From Sphaerulina vaccinii (taxonomy: Eukaryota > Ascomycota > Dothideomycetes > Mycosphaerellales > Mycosphaerellaceae): a DNA stretch of 64,000 bases. A program made the translations under genes and the position numbers. Under the pieces are notes generated by a model. It searched no databases, was not told the DNA's origin, and saw only the letters and a program-made list of their open reading frames with translations. Where the stretch lies: the NCBI GenBank assembly GCA_022570795.1, contig JAKUDP010000002.1, positions 868,001-932,000 on the forward strand. The letters are read 5' to 3'. Below are positions 30,505 through 41,822 of the stretch, one piece after another. How positions within the stretch are numbered: the stretch's first letter is position 1; each line of letters begins with the position of its first letter.

Positions 30505-30968
30505 GGCGAAGATTGAGAAAGTATATACCAAGACTGCGAAGCTTGGCTGCCAGAGAGCTTCTGAGGATAGACCTGCATATATAGGATGTGTATGAGATCA
30601 ACGCCACGATCGAGGATTCAAACCTTGCCCTTGAAGATCATCGTCACCATAGCCATGTTGTGCAAAGCTTGCGAATAGCCTACTGTAAGGCCAGCCACTT
30701 CCATCGTGGTGATGGTTTTCGGCTCGTGTCTCGACATGTTTGTTGGCAAGGTCCAGCAAGATGACCGAATGAGAAGTATCCTCCGAGTCACACTCGCAGA
30801 CGGCCGCACAGACTGCCGAACGTTCTGGTTGAGGCAGGGCGGGCAATCGGCGAGACATATCTCAGGCGTCCCATGAAGCTTGGCACTAGTCTCAAACGGG
30901 AAGTCGTCCTTTCTATCACCGCTGCTTCTGGAGATTCTGTTGCACGCCTTACAATAGCATGTGATTGT
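30505..30968. other. intergenic, nothing recognised
   Basis: About 460 bases between the glucanase start and the displaced HET-gene 3' end. Minus-strand frames here have no recognisable features. Confidence 0.4.
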
Positions 30969-31240
30969 TCACACGTTCTGCATCGTCCAGATCCATGTCG
31001 GGTAGCCTGCGGCATACTCAAGTGCTTCCGATCGTGAGTCGTAGAGCCCATGCACTTCGATCAGACATCATTCCAGGCTTCCGCATTCACACGATATAGA
31101 AGACTCGCTCACCATGGTCGCCCATCGACTCTCCAGGTGCTTGATCATCAGCTTCATGATATGTGAACATGAGCTCTTTGTTCTTAGGTCGCCTGTTCTC
31201 AAGATCCACACCTTTGTCTTCGAATTGTGCGTCTAGCAAG
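30969..31240 (-). pseudogene. displaced 3' end of the HET-domain gene at 41.8-43.8 kb
   Basis: Removing the hAT element and one copy of its target duplication joins this segment to the HET ORF in the correct frame: ...RRIGLL continues into DAQFEDKGVDLENRRPK. The segment then codes for about 40 residues to GESMGDHG. There either an intron follows (31055-31112, GTGAGC...CGAAG) and the exon 30969-31054 ending YPTWIWTMQNV completes the protein, or the frame reads through to a TGA at 31087. The coding character, phase match and flanking duplication make the origin firm; the exact 3' end is uncertain. It has no promoter or start of its own. Confidence 0.8.
31233..31240. repeat. hAT target-site duplication, left copy
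   Basis: CTAGCAAG, identical to 41815-41822. It is 8 bp long and fits the hAT consensus nTnnnnAn. Confidence 0.85.
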
Positions 31241-31241
31241 T

Positions 31242-31260
31242 CAGGGTGGTCGATAGTCAG
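31242..31260 (+). repeat. hAT left terminal inverted repeat
   Basis: CAGGGTGGTCGATAGTCAG, inverted relative to the right end at 41796-41814 with two mismatches. A CAGGG-type start is usual for hAT ends. Confidence 0.8.
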
Positions 31261-32508
31261 TACACGCTAGTACGTACTGTACTGTTTGACCAGCGTAGTA
31301 CAATCAAGCGGAAGCCTCTATAAAGCCAGTATAATTAAGCATAACGTCGCCGTCTGTCTGTCTGTCTGGGTGTACTGCCGCCGTATATAGTCGTATCTTA
31401 GCCTCCCGGGCTTCTTCTCTTCTTAACCTACCGACAATTACCCTCTTTACTATAATTTGGCTTGTTCTTGTAATCTAGTATAGGCAATAAGGTATATACA
31501 ATCGATTAGGAGTGGGCAGAAGTGACTAATTATAGTAGGAGGCTGTTATCGACCTTACTAGTACTAATACACCCCCTCCCTCTCTAGCGCTAGCGCTATT
31601 AATACTGCGGCCGCGCGATGCCCTCGACAAGTTCCTAATAGTCTTACTAGACTACCTTCTATACTAGAAGTAAGGCGATATGCTATATGTCCGTAGTCGA
31701 GTAGTAGATATAGTTTATTCGAAGGGTACTCGGTATAAGCAATTAGAGGCTATTATTCTTAATACTATACTTTATATAAGGGAGCAAATTAAGTATATTA
31801 TTACTAATAGGAAGGAGCTCTATCTATACGTCTAGAATCGTAGTTATAAGTATTATTAGTATTAGAAACAAGTAAATAGTAGTAGTCTTAGTATATTAGA
31901 AGAGGTGTTTGTAGTAGATAGCCGATAATAAGGCTAATAAGGCTAAAAGTAAAGATAAGAGTTTAGTTAGCTAGCTAGCTCCGAGCCGTATAGGTAATAA
32001 TATAAAAGTACTATCTTTTACCTTAATCTAGGGTCTATATAGCAAAGCTAAAGAACTTTAAAATAATAATTACTAAGTTATTAATACTATACTTATAAAC
32101 AATATTATATAAACAAACTAAGTAGTACAAGTTGTAGCTAAGCTAAAATAGAAAATTTCTATCTTATTAGATCTTTTATAGTATATATATTAAGTAACGA
32201 GGAATTTATAATAGATTTTAGGTTAGAAATATATTCTTATATATATAATTTTGAGACTAAGTTTACTCTATAAGTAGATGCGACACAACTACTTAGCTAA
32301 AATATATAAGAATTATAATTCGGACTAAACAAGGTATACTAAATAATATCTAGTTAAGTAAAAGCGAAAAAACGCGCTTGTTCTATAGCTCTAGGTGTCG
32401 TAAATAGATATATTATAACTCTAGTCTATTGCAATCTAGGCTTCTTACCCTCGATATATCTTACTCTATGCACACTATAACAATATTATTAAAACACGAC
32501 ATAATAGA
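31261..32508. other. left internal part of the hAT element
   Basis: The first ~350 bases keep near-normal composition and include a (GTCT)n tract near 31350. From about 31620 the sequence becomes TA-rich with many stops in all frames. No protein domain could be read. It presumably held the promoter and possibly the N-terminal region of the transposase. Confidence 0.5.
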
Positions 32509-32513
32509 TATAG
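32509..32513. repeat. LTR-element target-site duplication, left
   Basis: TATAG directly precedes the left LTR and is repeated at 39274-39278 directly after the right LTR: the 5-bp duplication expected for LTR retrotransposons. Confidence 0.8.
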
Positions 32514-32865
32514 TATCGAAAATAGCTTTTCTAAAGTAATCTAATAAAGGATACTCTAGATTTCTAAATGTCGGAGGTAGTAGGTAGATATATATATAGA
32601 GTTGAACTTGGAATCAATCTTTTACTAGCTAATACTTAGGGAGATATAGTACTATATTAGGAACTAAAGAACTATTTAGAGAAGATAAGTTAATTAAGTT
32701 AGTTAAGAAAGAGAAAAGAGAGAAAAACCTCTACCTATATAGAAAGCTATATTTCTCCTCTAAGTTACTTAATCTATCCTAATCGGGATAGACCCTACTA
32801 AGCGCTAAGGATACTATTTACTAACTCCTAAGATATTACTCTATCTTGTCTACTAATCTTTAATA
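32514..32865 (-). repeat. LTR, left copy (352 bp)
   Basis: Direct repeat of 38924-39273. The two differ by a few small indels and by transitions such as GATACTCTAGATTTC versus GACACCCTAGATTCC, which are RIP-type C/T changes. Confidence 0.88.
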
Positions 32866-33499
32866 CTCCTACTTAGCCAAATAGGGTAATCTTAACTAAA
32901 TAGTTATATTAGTTTAAGATTCCTACTTAGTTATTAATAGGAATACTACTAACTAATTATTTCTATAAATAGAAATTATTCAAATTCCTCTATCTTAAAA
33001 TCTAAGATATCTAAGATGCTACCTACTATAAGGTCCTCTAAGCTAAGCTCTATTCTACTAAAGTATATTAGGATATTCTGGCCTAAGGAGAGTAATAATT
33101 ACTATGACCGAATTGTAAGTCCTAGAGTTATTATAATATAATTCTTCCTAACTTATAATAGGAACTCTATAAAGAAGCTCTTTTTAACTTTCTCGAAGAG
33201 TACTACTAATCCTAGAATATAGTTAAATCTCTAGTTAGAAAAGTATATACTATAGTTAGTATTCTTAGAGATATTTAGAATTAGAAGAAGTATAAGCTTC
33301 TTCTAGAGTGGACTTAGGTAGTTAAAGAAGTTTGGAATATAACTATATTCTTTAAGAGTATTTCGACTAAAGCTTTAGTAGTATAGAAGGAGTATAAGGA
33401 TATCTCTCTAGATAATAGGAAGAAGGTAAAGGAAGCGATTAAGGAGTTCGTTAAAGAGGCTCTAAGACTAGAGTTAGAGTAGTATTTCTAGTTAATAAA

Positions 33500-36400
33500 T
33501 AAATAAGAGTTTCTATTTCTTTTGTCTCTCTTTATCTCTTCTTTTTATTTTTTAACTTAGGGAAAAGATCCTACTTAAGATAGAGTTAGGCAAGGAATTC
33601 TTTGAACTATAGACTAGTCTTTAGCTTAGTAAGTCTATCTGCAGCTATCTTTTTAGTATTGCAATATTCTATAGAGATAAGCCTATTCTACTAGAGTCTC
33701 CTAACTATATTATACTATATATTAATATATTTTGACTTATTATATATATAAGCATCTTTTATAAGAGTTAGGCATGCCTAGTTGTCTCCTCTAATTAGGA
33801 TAGGCCTAATTAATACTACTATATCTTAGTTTCTAAAAATCTTTAGTTAGTAGGAGTATTCTCCTACTAACTTAGAGTATCCAAGCTCTCTTAGAAGGGA
33901 TCCAAGGAACTAGGACTACTTAGTATAGGCTCCTATAGCTATATACTTAGCTTCTATTATAGATATAGTAATAGACTTCTATTTCTTACTTATCTAGGAT
34001 ACTAGGGCTCTATAGAGAAAGAATATATATCCTAAGATAGATACTCTATTAGACTTGTCTATAGTATAGTTAGAGTCTATATACCTAATTAGATTTCTAC
34101 TACCTTTTCTAAAGACTAATCTAAGTAATAGATTTAATCTTAGATACCTAGTAAGTTTCTTAAAGGCTTTCTTATAGCTAACTATTAGGTCTCCTATATA
34201 GGAGCTTAGTCTTCTAAGAGTAAAGGAAATATCTAGCCTACTAATTATAGCTAGCTATATCTATATTCTAATAAGTAATTAGTATTCCTACTTATTATAT
34301 CTCTTATCCTTATATCTAGCTAGCTTTAAGCTCTTATAGCTATCTATAGGTAAGTAGGTTAGACTTAATATATCCTAACTTATTCCTAGCTTAGCTAGGT
34401 TCTCTAAGATATAGTGTTCTTAGTCTAGCTTTAGCTATCTAGCTTTCCTATCTCTCCTAATTCTTATTTCTAGGAGCTTATTAGGTTCCTTTAGATCCTT
34501 AATCTTAAAGAATCTAGCTAGCTATACCTTAAACTACTCTATATTTTTAATTCTCTTACCTATAATTAGTATATTATTAATATAGATAATAAGTATTAGA
34601 CTCTTTCTTTCTTTGTGAACTAGAAGATAGGGATCTATCTCTAATTATCTAAATCCAATCTCTTTTATCTTTAAAATATAGAGCTAATTCTAGTCTCTTA
34701 CTACCTGCTTTAGGCTATAGAGACTCCTTAGTATTTTTAGTACTATTCTAATTAGTAACTTAACTCCTAGAGGTAGGATTATATAGATGTTTTTATAAAG
34801 AGTACTCTCTATAAATATATTTAATATATCTACTTAGTAGAGCTCTAGATCTCTCTTATATATAATAGCTATAAATGCCCTAAGAGTATCCTACCTAACT
34901 ATTAGGGCAAAAGTGTCTATAAAGTCTACTCCAAACTTCTAAGAGAATCCTCTTACAACTAGTCTTACCTTAAACTTGTTAATAGCTCTACTAATTCTTC
35001 TCTTAATATTAAAGACCTATTTTAATATAATTAGGTTAGCTTCCTTTAGAGGAACTTCCTAAGTCTAGGTATTATTTGCTACTAGTATATTAAGTTTATT
35101 TTGGATAGCTTCCCTCTATAGGTGTCCCTACTTTAGGTTATTAATAGCCTCCTTATATAACTTAGGAATTAGTACTTCCTATCTATATTTAGCCTTAGTA
35201 ATAATAGCTAATAGAGCTTTCTCTATATTCTTTAGGGTAATAAAGAATGCAATCTTTTTAATCTCTTCTAGAAATTTAGAATTCTAAAGTTAACTTAGAT
35301 TAAATAATATTAATAAGAAGAAGGCTTTCTTATAAGAGTTCTTACTTCTCTTCTTAGAGTCCTTATCTTCTAAGCCTGTCTTAATAGATATTGGTATATC
35401 TATCCCTTCTAATCTAATAGGTTTTAGTTTTCTATTAAACCTATTAGGTTCCCTAGATACTTTTCTCTTTCTAGGGCTAGGCTAATTAGACTGCTTTTAG
35501 GAACTTGTCTCTTCTAGTCTAATAGGCTTTAGCTTCCCTACAAATCTATCTAGTTCTATAGAAGCTTTCCTTTTCTTAGAATAGGTAGTTGGGCCCCTAG
35601 AGGCCTAACTATAGGACTACTTAGAAGAATCCTTTCTCTAAGTTTAACTTCTTATTATCCTTAGTTAATCTATTCTTTCTAGCTCTAAATTTTTAGTTTC
35701 CTTCTTAGGAAACTTTGTATATTCTCCTATATCTTTTAGAGGAGGAGAGAGTTATATAAAGAGCTTCTTTAGCTCCTTTAGACTTTCTTTTTTAGGCTTA
35801 TTGTCCTAATTACTAGCTTCCCTACTTGCTTAGGGAGTAGTTAACTTAGTAACTTATAATACTAGCCCTAGGCTAGAAGAGGGTATAGAGTAATTGGATT
35901 TGGGTAGTTTCCTAACTAGTCTCTTTATAGGAGCTATACTTAGAAGATTCTTAATTATAATTCTAAGATCCAATTTACTACCTAGCTTATTCTTAAAAAA
36001 GTCTATATTTAAGTACTATTTAATAGCTCTTATATCTAGTTCCTAGAATATCTAGGCTTTAGCTATCTTATTAATATATCTAATAAAGATAGTATCTTTT
36101 CCTCTATTTATTAATTTATTACTTCTTGCCTATTAAGGCTAGGCTCTTATATCTATATAGACTATTACCTAATAGCCCTATACTCTTAGGTGAGAAACTA
36201 TAGGCCTAATTCTATTAAAGGCTTTATTAGGTAAAAGCTTCTATCCTTTAGTTTCTAGTCTATTTAGTAGCTTGTTCCTTATATAGGTCTAAGTATTAAG
36301 TGCCTCTAGCTAGAACTTAATTAGTATCTTGCTCTCTTCTAGTATTACTCTAATAGAGTTCTCTAATATCTAGATAGATCTCTCTACTACCCTATTCTAT

Positions 36401-38700
36401 AGGGAGTTATAGGCCTTAGTAGTTTCTAGGTTAATTCTAAGATCCTTCTCCTACTATTTAACTAAAGTAATAAGCTCTCTAGCATTATTAATTCTAATAG
36501 CTTTTAACTTAGTACTAGATTGTCTCTTAGCTTTAAGTCTCTAGTTTTAGAGAGCCTATATAGTATCTATTCTTCTCTTAAGAGGGAAGGCCTATTTCTT
36601 CCTTAAGAAGTTATTAACAATCTTAAGCTAGTACTTAAAACTAAGTCTTAATTCTAGGAGTAGACTATAGATATCTATAGAGACTAGAGATAGTCTCTTA
36701 GGTCTTCTCTTTATTACTTTGCTAAGGTACTTCTTTATATTAGTAATAGAATAGACTCTATAGGTATACTTATCTTTTTCTTTTAGAGTTAGGATCTCCT
36801 AATTAAAGTTAGTAACCTTATAGAGGTCTTTTAGTAGACCTTTGCTAAAGTATATAAATCTCCTATACTATAGCTCCTACTATTTTAGATCCTTTTCTAA
36901 TAGTATAGCTATAGCTATATCCTCCTCTGCTTTATTAGTATATAATAAGTAATATACTCTTTCTTATAGAAGTAGTAAAATCTTATTAATAAATAGAACA
37001 CCTCCTTTAATTCTAGTCTTAACTACTATCTAACCTTTAGGAGAAATAAGGGAGAAAGAAGGTTTCTAAACTCTAAACTATTTGCTAAATTAGTTCTAAG
37101 AAATAAGGCTAACTCTAAGATTAGGTATAAAGAGTACCTTTACTAGAAGAACTTTTCTTCCTATCTTTCCTCTTATCTATACTAACCCTCTATATATTAT
37201 ATAGAGATATCTACCTCCTACTTTTACTTAGACCTTCTTAATAAGTAGTTCTAGGCTTCTAAAGAGGTAAACTTAGTTAGTTATATATAATAAGGTATAG
37301 GAGTCTAAGAGCTATTACTAGGATAATAACTTACCTTTAGCTTCTACTATAGAGTAGGCTACTTTATTAACTTTATTATTATTAGATAGTGAATTATTCC
37401 TAGATCTAGAGCCTAATAGGCCAGACTTAGATTAACTTTCCTCTTAGGCTAAAAATCCCTTCTTAGACTTAGAGGATACCTTCTTAAGTCTAAGTAGCTA
37501 ATAGCTTATCTTCTTTATAAGCTTCTTAAGGTTTTTATATAAAGATAACTTCTAAAAACTTCTCTTTAAAAGTCTCTTATTCTTAGGAGAAGGACTCCTC
37601 CTCTTTATAGAAGGTTTCCTATTCTTCCTATTAGAGCTTAGTCTAAAAGATAAGAGTACTCTACTTCTTAGAGCTATAGTCTACTACTTAATAGCCTTCT
37701 TAGCTTTTAACAACTTAGGACAGTTTTTAAACTAGTACTTTCTATTCTTATAGAGTAAGTACTAAGGCGGGCTTCTCCCTATAATAGAGGAATAGCTATA
37801 TTCAAAGTCTAAGTTATCTCTTACCTTTTAGGATTTAAGTATAAGGAGTATAGTATCTATATCTAGGCTAGGTTAGGTTATTAGGGCGTTCTTAGTTAAT
37901 TTGTATAAAGGAGGGAGAGATTGGAGGAGATGTTTTATCCTCTTACTAGGTATCTAATAATAACTCTCCTAGGAATTAATCTCTATAATCCTCTTACCTA
38001 GTTTAGCAAGGTATAACTAAGCTGCCCTTATTATATCTTCTAGCCCTATCCTAAAGGTTACAAATTGCTTAACTAGTCTAATCGCTTAGGCTATTAATAC
38101 TCTGCTATATTTGTTCTAGAGTATTACCTATATCTCTATAGCATAATCTATTTGATACTAGGTATTAAGTTCTAGTTTATTATTATTAGAAATATAGCTT
38201 CTAATACTATATCTATATATAGTATTATCTTTAGTATATATAGGTAGGTTAAATATTGCAATTCTTATACCTAGATTAGAGATTATCTCTACTCTGCTCT
38301 ATCCTAGATAGTACTCTAGAGATAGGAGTCCTAAGATAACCTCCTACTATCCTTTCCCTTTAAGCTTATCTTATTATAGCTTGAACTATCTTCTCTAGTT
38401 AGATCTTTTAAGTATAGGAATCTTGTCCCTTCTACCTTCTCTTTCTATATCTATAGTTATTAAAATAAAGTAGAAAATAAGGTATATTTGTAATAGAGTC
38501 GCTTAGGCCGGCTAAGGTTCTAGAAGTTGGACTAGAAGTATAGGTTAGTATAAAGAAGACTAGCTTCTTATATTAGTCTAGAGAAGAGGGAAAAAGGCAG
38601 TATAGTAAGTATATACTAGGACTTAGATCTGTCTCTCCTAGTAGAGTTTTAGTAGTCTGCTCTTAGGCAAGACTCTTCTAGTATACTTTGCTATTTATAG
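33500..38700 (-). pseudogene. decayed copia gag-pol region
   Basis: Read on the minus strand, 34563-34600 gives LILIIYINNILII, a RIP-altered form of the Copia reverse transcriptase active site (YVDDI type, with Asp codons turned to Asn). Positions 36460-36520 give KAIRINNARELIT, a RIP-altered integrase segment (IRTDN type). Integrase upstream of reverse transcriptase defines the Ty1/copia order. Stops occur every few codons, so no product is possible. Boundaries are approximate. Confidence 0.75.
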
Positions 38701-38923
38701 TAGTAGGGAGTTATAAAGGGTATTAGTTAAGAGTAAAGATATTCTACTTAACCTTATAGGGCCTTTAGTATCTTATCTATAACTTAGGTATAAACTAAGC
38801 TCCTTTATAGTATAGTAAGAGATGCCTCTAACTTCTAGATGTTTTTAGCTATAGGCTAGGGATATAAGTAACCTATACTAATATAGGTTGCTTAAGTTTA
38901 GTTGCTATACTAGGCTTATAACC

Positions 38924-39273
38924 TATCGAAAATAGCTCCTCTAAAGTAATCTAATAAAGGACACCCTAGATTCCTAAATGTCGGAGGTAGTAAATAGATA
39001 TATATATAGAGTTAAACTTAGAATTAATCTTTTACTAGCTAATACTTAGGGAGATATAGTACTATATTAGGAACTAAAGAACTATTTAGAGAAGATAAGT
39101 TAATTAAGTTAGTTAAGTTAGAGAAAAGAGAGAAACCTCTACCTATATAGAAAGCTATATTCCTCCTCTAAGTTACCTAATCTATCCTAATCGGGATGGA
39201 CCCTACTAAGCGCCAAGGATACTATTTACTAACTCCTAAGATATTACTCTGTCTTGTCTACTAATCTTTAATA
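38924..39273 (-). repeat. LTR, right copy (350 bp)
   Basis: Direct repeat of 32514-32865, ending CTAATCTTTAATA immediately before the TATAG duplication. As the element reads on the minus strand, this is its 5' LTR. Confidence 0.88.
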
Positions 39274-39278
39274 TATAG
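39274..39278. repeat. LTR-element target-site duplication, right
   Basis: TATAG, matching 32509-32513. Confidence 0.8.
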
Positions 39279-41662
39279 TAGAGTTAGAAATCGGTACCGA
39301 AACTATCGTCGACAACCTTACTAAGATACACGCCGACTCGCAGCTCCCTACTATATACTAGAGCTATTATACTACGTCCGGTTTCCTCGTCGATAGACTA
39401 CGCCTTGCAGGATATATCCCTATACTACCTAGCAAGCAGCTATAGTCGTCCTATATCTAGAAGGCTAAGGTAGGCGTCGGCCTAACCTATATTGCAACTA
39501 GTAAGAGGTACTAGATATATCGCGCGTGCTTCGAGAAGCTAGGCTTATAGAGTCTCTATCTTAAGGCCGACGGCTCTACAACGCGCATAATAGACTATTT
39601 TAGAGATTACAAGTTTAGTAAGAGTTACTACTATAAGCAAAATAGTATATATATACTACTAGAGAAAGATAGTAAGAAATAGGGATATAATAGCAATTTA
39701 TAGGTAGCTTTCTAGGTATAGAAGCGACTAAAAGAAAGTACTAAAGTCTTCGACTATATTAGATAGTATAAGACCTTTCTTAAATAGAAAATAGACGATA
39801 ATTAATTACTTAGAAATATAGCCTCGAAGCGTCTATATAGACTACTATACTATAAGAATAGTACAATTAAGAATATTATACCTTGCTCTTATACTATAAT
39901 GCGACGCTAGCTTATAAACCTATTTAGAGGCTCGAAACCGAATATTAAGAGGAACTTCAAGTGCGTATATAGTTGTCTTTGCGTCTCTTTTAATAGCTAG
40001 AAGTCTAATAACAAGCTAGAGTTACTTAGTATCTTCGCGTACTATATAAACTACGAGGGCAAGTATATCTTAGTTATACTAGGACTACCGAACCTCTATA
40101 GCTCGAAGGAGGTATAAGATACTATAGACGCTATCTCTAAGATACTTACCGAGTTTGATATATAAGACAATATATACTACTTCTAGTCCGATAATATAAA
40201 TATTAATAACAAGGTCTGCTATCTACTAGCCGCTAATCTTAAACTATACCTTTAGAAGTGCCGCCTACGTTATAGTACTTATATCCTTAACCTCGTATAT
40301 AAGGTAATACTCTACGGCTATAATATCGATATAATAGATTAAGCCTATAAAGAAAGCAAAGAAGACAATAATAACAACTCCAAACTAGACAACCTCGATA
40401 ATAATAATAAAGTAAAGGTATTCGAGTAATAGGCAAAGGTATAAGAAGCTATAGACTTACTTGTTTTATAGTACAAATATAGTACTATTAGCAAGCTTTA
40501 TAATATTATTATTTACGCACGACACTTAGGCTTAAGGCATAAGTTCTTTAAGGATAAGTAGAAAGAGACGAATCCGGATATATATATACTAGAGCTTATT
40601 CTTAACGGCGGCATTAGATAGAATAGTAACTACGATATAATAGAAAGAGGCCTTAAACTTAAGGATGCTATTAACCTCTATTAAGCTTACTACCGCAAGG
40701 TTGACGACAGACCGCTAGTATACGAAGATTGCCTTATAAGTAAAGACTAGCAAGAGATTAAAGAGCTCTATATACTACTAAGACTAGTAAAGGAAGCCTT
40801 ACTTAGTCTCCAAATAGATAGTACCTATATATACGGATCTCTATAGTAGTTACTAACTACTCTTAATCTACTTATAACACGCCTAGAAGAAGCCAAGAAC
40901 GAGCAGTCTATACTATCTAACTTGCACTATAAAGCCTATATTCTACTAGGCTAGAAGAAGCTTGATAAATACTTCGCACTTATAGACTAGTCGCTAGTAT
41001 ATATAGCCTCTATTATACTATATCCGCACTTCAAACTATGCTAGTTTGACGACAAATAGAGTAGTCTACGCTTCGATCTAGTAACCAAGAAACGCAGTCG
41101 ATCTACTATAAGGTTCGGCTATTGTAAGAAGAAGAAGACTACTTAGTTACAAGCCTTATAGACTCTAGCTATTAGTAAGCTTTTTACGGATCGTGCACGT
41201 TGTATTATAAAGGAGTTATAGCTAGAATACAAGGAACGTTACGGCTCTAAGTTACTACTAACTACACGCCTTACTTTATCTACTAACCGCGATCCGATAG
41301 CTTATAAGGAGGGTATTTAGATAATAGAAGACGCTGTTATTAACGAATATAACAAGTACCTTGCGGCGCCGGCAGCACCGCCGAAAACAGACGCCTTATC
41401 GTAGTAGAACAAATATACTTTCGAGTATCTAGTACTTAGTAAGCTAGCCTACAATCTACTTGCCTGTCTAGCCTCCTTAATAGCTATAGAGCGTTGTTTC
41501 TTAGAAGCTAGTTATGTTCTAAATAAGGAAGCGTAGCATATAAGAAGCGACCTAGCTGAAGCTAACTAATGCCTCAAAAACTAGCTTAAATATAACCTTA
41601 TTACTAATAGCGTAGAGGTGTGGTTTGATCAAGAAAGCGGTGTTGGCGACGATGAGGTTTAA
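39279..41662 (+). pseudogene. decayed hAT transposase
   Basis: One plus-strand frame reads as a recognisable hAT transposase interrupted by about 40 stops, nearly all TAG, at places where Trp (TGG) or Gln (CAG) would fit: the RIP signature. Recognisable pieces are LPNLYSSKEV, the DDE-domain-like VCYLLAANLKLYL, and the C-terminal hATC dimerisation segment SKLAYNLLACLASLIAIERC. It ends QESGVGDDEV-TAA at 41662. The N-terminal part is interrupted by the LTR element. No functional protein remains. Confidence 0.8.
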
Positions 41663-41795
41663 TATTTACTTACAAAAGGTCCGTGCACTAATACGTACTA
41701 GTACAGACAGACATATAGACGCTAGTTCCAATATAGGCCAATCAGACCACTATTACAAGCCAATCAATCAAGCACTACCCCTGTTTGCCGCTTGT

Positions 41796-41814
41796 CTGTC
41801 TGTCGACCACCCTG
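41796..41814 (-). repeat. hAT right terminal inverted repeat
   Basis: Reverse complement CAGGGTGGTCGACAGACAG, pairing with 31242-31260. It is also read as the last codons of the truncated HET frame. Confidence 0.8.
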
Positions 41815-41822
41815 CTAGCAAG
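41815..41822. repeat. hAT target-site duplication, right copy
   Basis: CTAGCAAG, identical to 31233-31240. It lies within HET coding sequence (codons TTG CTA G.. on the minus strand). Confidence 0.85.

Larger units (their letters stand above)
32514..39273 (-). mobile_element. Ty1/copia LTR retrotransposon, RIP-degraded, nested in the hAT
   Basis: A 6,760-bp element with two ~350-bp direct LTRs and a 5-bp target duplication (TATAG). On the minus strand, decayed integrase (near 36460-36520) precedes reverse transcriptase (near 34563-34600), the Copia order. Every frame is full of TAG/TAA stops. CpA and TpG are rare and TpA abundant. The LTR ends read TATCG...AATA where intact elements have TG...CA, itself explained by RIP of terminal TG and CA. 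It cannot be mobile in this state. Confidence 0.88.
31241..41814 (+). mobile_element. hAT-family DNA transposon, RIP-degraded, with a nested copia element
   Basis: The 10.6-kb interval is bounded by inverted repeats (31242-31260 against 41796-41814, 17 of 19 positions matching, beginning CAGGGTGGTCGA) and by the 8-bp duplication CTAGCAAG. It codes a decayed hAT transposase on the plus strand. Removing the nested LTR element leaves about 3.8 kb. The sequence is strongly TA-rich, with CpA and TpG scarce and CpG partly retained, the footprint of fungal RIP. One extra T separates the left duplication from the inverted repeat. The element landed inside the 3' coding part of a HET gene. Confidence 0.85.

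Noticed and set aside
30560..30640. tRNA-like B box (GGTTTGAATCC) on the minus strand
   Set aside because: T-stem and acceptor stem do not pair and no proper A box lies at the right distance.
31258..41706. Alternative hAT ends based on the shared CTAGTACGTA near 31267 and 41692
   Set aside because: The outer pair of inverted repeats has a perfect 8-bp duplication and restores the HET frame; the inner similarity is subterminal.
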